Source of the DNA: DASQJL01 sp036380835 | GTDB taxonomy: Bacteria; Eisenbacteria; RBG-16-71-46; SZUA-252 | DNA length: 34,777 nt | NCBI GenBank assembly: GCA_036380835.1 | Contig: DASVDZ010000076.1 | Location: 1-34,777, forward strand | Direction: 5' to 3' | Shown: one piece after another, positions 30,964-34,777 of the stretch | Layout: each line of letters opens with the position of its first letter | Numbering within the stretch: position 1 is the first letter of the stretch | Position numbers and translations under genes: made by a program | The notes under the pieces: generated by a model | Told to the model about the DNA's origin: nothing | Seen by the model: the letters and a program-made list of their open reading frames with translations, nothing else | Databases searched by the model: none

Positions 30964-31551
30964 TCACTCCCCACCCGCCGGCACCGGCGGCTTGCCCTGG
31001 AACCACGTGTACGTCCGCGCCCACGGCTCGTCGCCGTACGTGGCGCCGCGGCCGTAGACGCGGATCGTCCCCTCGTCGGGCGTGCCCAGGAACCCCACCT
31101 CGTAGTCCAGCCACCGCTTGGTCGGGAAGATGTCGAAGACGCGCTCGACGCGCGTGAGCGAGTCGTCGGCCGCGAAGACGCCGAAGAGCTCGTCCGAGAA
31201 GTCGCCGTGATAGGTCCGGTCGGCGCGGATCCCCCACCCGATCAGGAGCGGGTGCGTGCCGTCGGGCACGACGTGGCGGAGGGCCACGATCCTGGCCAGC
31301 GCGATCCTGGGGTTCTGCGTCCGGAGCACGCGGCGCACGTCATCGAGCAGCGGGTTCGCGTAGGGATGGAGCGCGAGCGCGGAGTCCGAATGCGCCGCGA
31401 GCGACTCGGCGGCCGCGGCCGCCGAGTCGACCGGGGCCCCCGCACGCCCCGCACCCCCGCCCGTCCGCGCTCCATCCCCGCCGCGGCCGCACGAAACGAG
31501 AACGCCCGCCGCGAGGACCGCCGCGACGAGCGCGAGATGCCGCCGGGCCAC
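30964..31551 (-). CDS. Small lipoprotein of unknown function downstream of nuoN
   Basis: The 195-residue product begins MARRHLALVAAVLAAGVLVSC, a lipoprotein signal with Cys-21. An Ala/Gly/Ser-rich stretch to about residue 60 is followed by a folded region: PLLDDVRRVLRTQNPRIALA, HPLLIGWGIRADR, DELFGVFAADDSL, FPTKRWLDYEVGFLG and a final RTYTWFQGKPPVP. I do not recognise the family. The start is GTG at 31549-31551, 11 nt after the nuoN stop and without a clear ribosome binding site, so it may be read from the nuo transcript. It converges on the aminotransferase gene with only 12 nt between. Confidence 0.72.
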   Translation of the reverse strand: MARRHLALVAAVLAAGVLVSCGRGGDGARTGGGAGRAGAPVDSAAAAAESLAAHSDSALALHPYANPLLDDVRRVLRTQNPRIALARIVALRHVVPDGTHPLLIGWGIRADRTYHGDFSDELFGVFAADDSLTRVERVFDIFPTKRWLDYEVGFLGTPDEGTIRVYGRGATYGDEPWARTYTWFQGKPPVPAGGE

Positions 31552-31562
31552 CGGGGCCGCCG

Positions 31563-33026
31563 CTACGAGAAGAGCGCCCGGATCCCCTCGCGCGCGGCCT
31601 CGAACCACGGGCCGGGGAAGAGCCCGGGCCACAGGGTCCCGGCCGCGGTCAGGAGCAGCACGAACGCGAACGCGAGCGGGATGCGGATGGCCGGGAGCAC
31701 TTCCTGGGGTTCGCGCATGTACATGAGGACCATGAGGCGCAGGTAGTAGAAGACCGAGATCGCGCTGTTCAGCACGCCGAAGACCGCGAGCAGCACGTGC
31801 CCCGACTGGACGGCGCCGCCGAAGAGGTAGAGCTTGCCCACGAAGCCGACCGTCGGCGGGATTCCCGACAGCGAGAGCATGAAGAGAGACAGCACCGCCC
31901 CGATGACCGGGTAACGGAACCCGAGCCCGGCGTAGTCCTTGAGCTCGTCGCCCCGCTCCCCTTTCGCCTCGAGCAGGACGATCACGGAGAAGGCGCCCAG
32001 GGTCATCGCCACGTACGCGATCAGGTAGAAGAGCGCCCCCGTCCCGCCGATCAGACCCCCGGTCACCACGCCGATCAGCACGTAGCCCGAATGCGCGATG
32101 CTCGAATAGGCGAGCATCCGCTTCACGTTGGTCTGCGCGATCGCCGCGACGTTCCCGATCGTCATCGTGAGGACCGCGATCACCGAGAGGACCATGTCCC
32201 ACTCGGCGTGCACCGGACCGAACGCGATGAAGAAGGTCCGGAGGATCGCCGCGAACGCCGCCGCCTTGGGCCCCGCCGCGAAGAAGGCCGTGACGGGCGT
32301 GGGCGCCCCCTCGTAGACGTCCGGCGTCCACATGTGGAAGGGCGCCGCGGCCACCTTGAACGCCAGTCCGACCAGGATCAGCGCGATGCCCGCGAAGAGG
32401 AGGCCCTCCGGGAGCGGGCCCGCCGTGTTCCCGAGCACGTCCGCGATCTTGGTGAGGCTGGTCGTTCCCGTGGCGCCGTAGACGAGCGCGATGCCGTAGA
32501 GCAGGACCGCCGACGCGAAGGCGCCGAGGAGGAAGTACTTGAGCGCCGCCTCGTTCGAGGCGTCCGAGTTGCGGCGGTACCCGGCCAGGATGTAGAGCGA
32601 GATCGAGAGCACCTCGATCCCGAGGAAGAGCGTGATCAGGTCGAGCCCCGAGGCGAGGATCATCATGCCGGAGGTCGCGAAGAGGAGGAGCGCGTAGTAC
32701 TCCGAGTGCTCCACGTCCTCCTTCTTGAGGAACGGGTGGCTGAGCAGGATCACGACGCCGGTCGAGGCGAGGAAGATCACGTTGAAGAGCGTCGACATGT
32801 TGTCGAGGGCCACCATCCCCGAGTAGCCGCGGCCCACGAGCCCCCACTGCGTGATCGAGCGGACCAGGGCCCAGACGACCCCGCCCATCGCGAGCCAGGC
32901 CGAGTAGTGCTTCTTCCCGTGGGGCAGGAAGAGATCGACGATCAGGAGCGCGATCCCGACGCAGGAGACGATGACCAAGGGCTCGATCAGGCCGAGCGAG
33001 GCGCCGATCTGGGTCGCGAAGCTCAT
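31563..33026 (-). CDS. nuoN: NADH-quinone oxidoreductase subunit N
   Basis: NuoN is one of the three antiporter-like proton-channel subunits of complex I in the inner membrane. The 487-residue protein is hydrophobic throughout, with about 14 membrane spans. Conserved points are FLGIEVLSISLYILAG (the membrane Glu of TM5), ALKYFLLGAFASA (Lys of TM7), KVAAAPFHMWTPDVYEGAPTPVTAF, KRMLAYSSIAHSGY and LSLSGIPPTVGFVGKLYLF. The ATG at 33024-33026 overlaps the nuoM stop (ATGA). Gene order L-M-N is the standard end of bacterial nuo operons. A small lipoprotein gene follows. Confidence 0.96.
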   Translation of the reverse strand: MSFATQIGASLGLIEPLVIVSCVGIALLIVDLFLPHGKKHYSAWLAMGGVVWALVRSITQWGLVGRGYSGMVALDNMSTLFNVIFLASTGVVILLSHPFLKKEDVEHSEYYALLLFATSGMMILASGLDLITLFLGIEVLSISLYILAGYRRNSDASNEAALKYFLLGAFASAVLLYGIALVYGATGTTSLTKIADVLGNTAGPLPEGLLFAGIALILVGLAFKVAAAPFHMWTPDVYEGAPTPVTAFFAAGPKAAAFAAILRTFFIAFGPVHAEWDMVLSVIAVLTMTIGNVAAIAQTNVKRMLAYSSIAHSGYVLIGVVTGGLIGGTGALFYLIAYVAMTLGAFSVIVLLEAKGERGDELKDYAGLGFRYPVIGAVLSLFMLSLSGIPPTVGFVGKLYLFGGAVQSGHVLLAVFGVLNSAISVFYYLRLMVLMYMREPQEVLPAIRIPLAFAFVLLLTAAGTLWPGLFPGPWFEAAREGIRALFS

Positions 33027-34660
33027 CGGGGCGCCTCGCCCGCCGGCGGCGCCGTCTCGGCGGCCGCGGGGGGCACGTCCGTGGAGGCCGCGGGGGCCGC
33101 CTCCGGGCCCCGGCCGGGCGCCGCCGTATTCGCGTCGTACGTCTCGCTCGCGACCATCCGGACGTTCACGCGGTCGATCAGCTCGGACACCGACACGTCG
33201 AGCTTGCGCAGGAAGGGATTCGGGTAGACCCCGATCCAGACGATGATCGCGATCACCGGCGCCAGCGTCCAGAACTCGCGCGGCGAGAGATCCTTCATGC
33301 CGCGGTTCTTCTCGTTCGTGACCGGGCCGAACATGACCCGCTGGTACATCCAGAGGAGGTAGATCGCGGCGAGGATCACCCCCGTCGCGGCGATCGAAGC
33401 GATCACCGGGTTCATCCGGAACGCGCCCAGGAGGATCAGGAACTCGCCGATGAAGCCGTTCAGCCCCGGGAGCCCGAGGCTCGAGAGGCAGACGATCATG
33501 AAGAGCGCGGCGAACCACGGGAGGATCTCGGAGAGCCCCCCGAATTCGCTGATCTCGCGGGTATGGCGGCGCTCGTAGATGATGCCGACCGCGAGGAAGA
33601 GCGCTCCGGTCGAGAGGCCGTGATTGATCATCTGGAGGACGCCACCGTGGAGGCCCTGCGTGTTGAGCGCGAAGACGCCGAGCATGACGAAGCCCAGGTG
33701 GCTGACCGACGAGTAGGCGACCAGCTTCTTCACGTCCTGCTGCACCATCGCGACCAACGCGCCGTAGACGATGCCGATCACCGCGAGGGCGATGATCCAC
33801 GGGGCGTACGCGTGCGTCGCCTCGGGGAAGAGCGGCATGGCGAACCGGACGAAGCCGTACGTCCCCATCTTGAGGAGGACCCCCGCGAGGATCACCGATC
33901 CCGCCGTCGGCGCCTCGACGTGCGCGTCCGGGAGCCACGTGTGGAACGGGAACATCGGCACCTTGATCGCGAAGGCGAGCGCGAACGCGCCGAAGAGCCA
34001 GAGCTGGGCCTGGCGACCGAGCGGCGTGTCGTACAGCTTCACCAGGTCGAACGTGTACGAGCCGAACGCGGCGTGGTACGCGAAGTAGAGGTAGAGGATG
34101 GCGACGAGCATCAGGAGGCTCCCCGCCACCGTATAGAGGATGAACTTGACCGCGGCGTAGATGCGTCGCGGGCCGCCCCAGACGCCGATGATCAAGTACA
34201 TCGGGATCAGGACCGCCTCCCAGAACACGTAGAAGAGGACGAGGTCGAGGGCCGCGAAGACGCCGATCATCCCCGTCTCGAGGACGAGCAGCGTCGCCAT
34301 GTAGGTCTTGACCCGCACCGTGACCGCGGTGAACGAGGAGAGGATCGCGATCGCGGAGAGGAAGGTCGTCATCAGGATGAGGAGCATGCTGATCCCGTCC
34401 ACCCCGAGGTGGTAGGAGATCCCGAGGCCCGGAACCCAGGCCGCCCGCTCCTCGAACTGCATCCCCCGGCGCGTCCCTTCGAACAGGGTCCAGAGCGGGA
34501 TCGACGCGAGGAACGTCGCCGCCGAAACGAGGAACGCGAACCACCGGATCGCCTGCGGCCTGGACGACGGGAAGAAGAGGAGCGCGACCGCCCCGACCGT
34601 CGGGAAGAAGATCAGGAAGGAGAGGATCGGGACGCCGAGGATGGTCGCGGGCGTGGTCAT
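33023..34660 (-). CDS. nuoM: NADH-quinone oxidoreductase subunit M with extended C-terminus
   Basis: NuoM is an antiporter-like subunit of complex I. The 545-residue sequence shows LGVDGISMLLI, DLVLFYVFWEAVLIPMYLIIG with the key membrane Glu, KFILYTVAGSLLM, FAIKVPMFPFHTWLPDAHVEAPTAGSVILAG, VKKLVAYSSVSHLGFV and SSLGLPGLNGFIGEFLIL. The last 35-40 residues are a soluble Pro/Ala/Glu-rich tail (GRGPEAAPAAS onward) beyond the last membrane span, which most NuoM proteins lack. The ATG at 34658-34660 overlaps the nuoL stop (ATGA), and the stop overlaps the nuoN start. Confidence 0.96.
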   Translation of the reverse strand: MTTPATILGVPILSFLIFFPTVGAVALLFFPSSRPQAIRWFAFLVSAATFLASIPLWTLFEGTRRGMQFEERAAWVPGLGISYHLGVDGISMLLILMTTFLSAIAILSSFTAVTVRVKTYMATLLVLETGMIGVFAALDLVLFYVFWEAVLIPMYLIIGVWGGPRRIYAAVKFILYTVAGSLLMLVAILYLYFAYHAAFGSYTFDLVKLYDTPLGRQAQLWLFGAFALAFAIKVPMFPFHTWLPDAHVEAPTAGSVILAGVLLKMGTYGFVRFAMPLFPEATHAYAPWIIALAVIGIVYGALVAMVQQDVKKLVAYSSVSHLGFVMLGVFALNTQGLHGGVLQMINHGLSTGALFLAVGIIYERRHTREISEFGGLSEILPWFAALFMIVCLSSLGLPGLNGFIGEFLILLGAFRMNPVIASIAATGVILAAIYLLWMYQRVMFGPVTNEKNRGMKDLSPREFWTLAPVIAIIVWIGVYPNPFLRKLDVSVSELIDRVNVRMVASETYDANTAAPGRGPEAAPAASTDVPPAAAETAPPAGEAPR

Positions 34661-34777
34661 CGGAGCGCCAGGTAGCCGAGCACGACCACCAGCCCCAGGG
34701 TGATGACGAGGGCGTAGATCTGCACGTAGCCGGTCTGCGCCTGCCTGAGGAGCGCGGCGCCGCGCGCGATCTGGCGG
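34657..34777 (-). CDS. nuoL: NADH-quinone oxidoreductase subunit L, C-terminal fragment at window edge
   Basis: Only the last 39 codons plus stop are inside the window. They read LLRQAQTGYVQIYALVITLG then LVVVLGYLALR, the typical amphipathic lead (R-x-x-Q-T-G-x-x-Q-x-Y) and final membrane span of NuoL. The position directly before nuoM and the ATGA overlap with it support the call. The rest of the gene lies beyond base 34777. Confidence 0.88.
   Translation of the reverse strand, partial: RQIARGAALLRQAQTGYVQIYALVITLGLVVVLGYLALR

Noticed and set aside
31563..34544. A 993-codon minus-strand frame suggesting a NuoM-NuoN fusion
   Set aside because: The first half is an out-of-frame reading of nuoM. 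Separate nuoM and nuoN with an ATGA overlap explain the sequence fully.
1..34777. CRISPR arrays, insertion sequences, tRNA or rRNA genes, prophage or defence genes
   Set aside because: I looked for direct-repeat arrays, transposase motifs, cloverleaf-like intergenic stretches and phage genes and saw none; intergenic space is too small for most of them.

Overview
The window is a gene-dense chromosomal segment of very high GC with about 30 protein genes, no RNA genes, no mobile elements and no gene-free stretch over 300 bases. The organism is a diderm (outer-membrane) bacterium: there are BamA-type barrels, LolA/LolB-like proteins and several lipoproteins. The high GC, a PEGA protein and a lipoprotein carrying an N-P-L-D-P-R-N motif suggest an uncultured FCB-type lineage such as Eisenbacteria. 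That placement is inference. Nothing looks recently transferred.

Layout. (1) 1-10066, all on the minus strand: a housekeeping run of nitrilase-family hydrolase, orphan histidine kinase, cca, polyprenyl diphosphate synthase, rsfS, argS and a PfkB kinase. Most junctions overlap (GTGA or 29 nt) or nearly touch. After a 184-nt gap with a strong sigma-54 promoter match come an HD-GYP protein and purM, which runs off the left edge. (2) 10155-13010: a LolA-like/LolB-like pair (minus), divergent pgeF (plus) and a convergent PAP2 phosphatase. (3) 13022-23359, the envelope region on the minus strand: two large paralogous exported proteins, each an N-terminal HExxH metallopeptidase, a TolB/PD40 beta-propeller and a BamA-like barrel. 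The second has a good sigma-70-type promoter and is followed by a PEGA membrane protein and an NHL-type lipoprotein. Next come a second sigma-54 match, a helical protein and a terminator. AlaX precedes the first fusion protein. (4) 23381-26413 (minus): glycosyltransferase, cutA and a YtcJ-like amidohydrolase. (5) 26470-30951 (plus): three tandem M42 peptidase paralogues, the third lacking key catalytic residues, and an aminotransferase, all joined by 4-nt overlaps. (6) 30964-34777 (minus): complex I genes nuoL (partial), nuoM and nuoN, then a small lipoprotein.

The most unusual content is the twin protease-propeller-barrel proteins, the M42 trio with a probable pseudoenzyme, two near-identical sigma-54 promoter matches in front of an HD-GYP gene and an unknown helical gene, a membrane sensor shared by the HD-GYP protein and the histidine kinase, and an ArgRS whose HIGH signature reads NVVS. 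Because of the high GC, most genes have long open frames on the opposite strand; I treated these as shadows.
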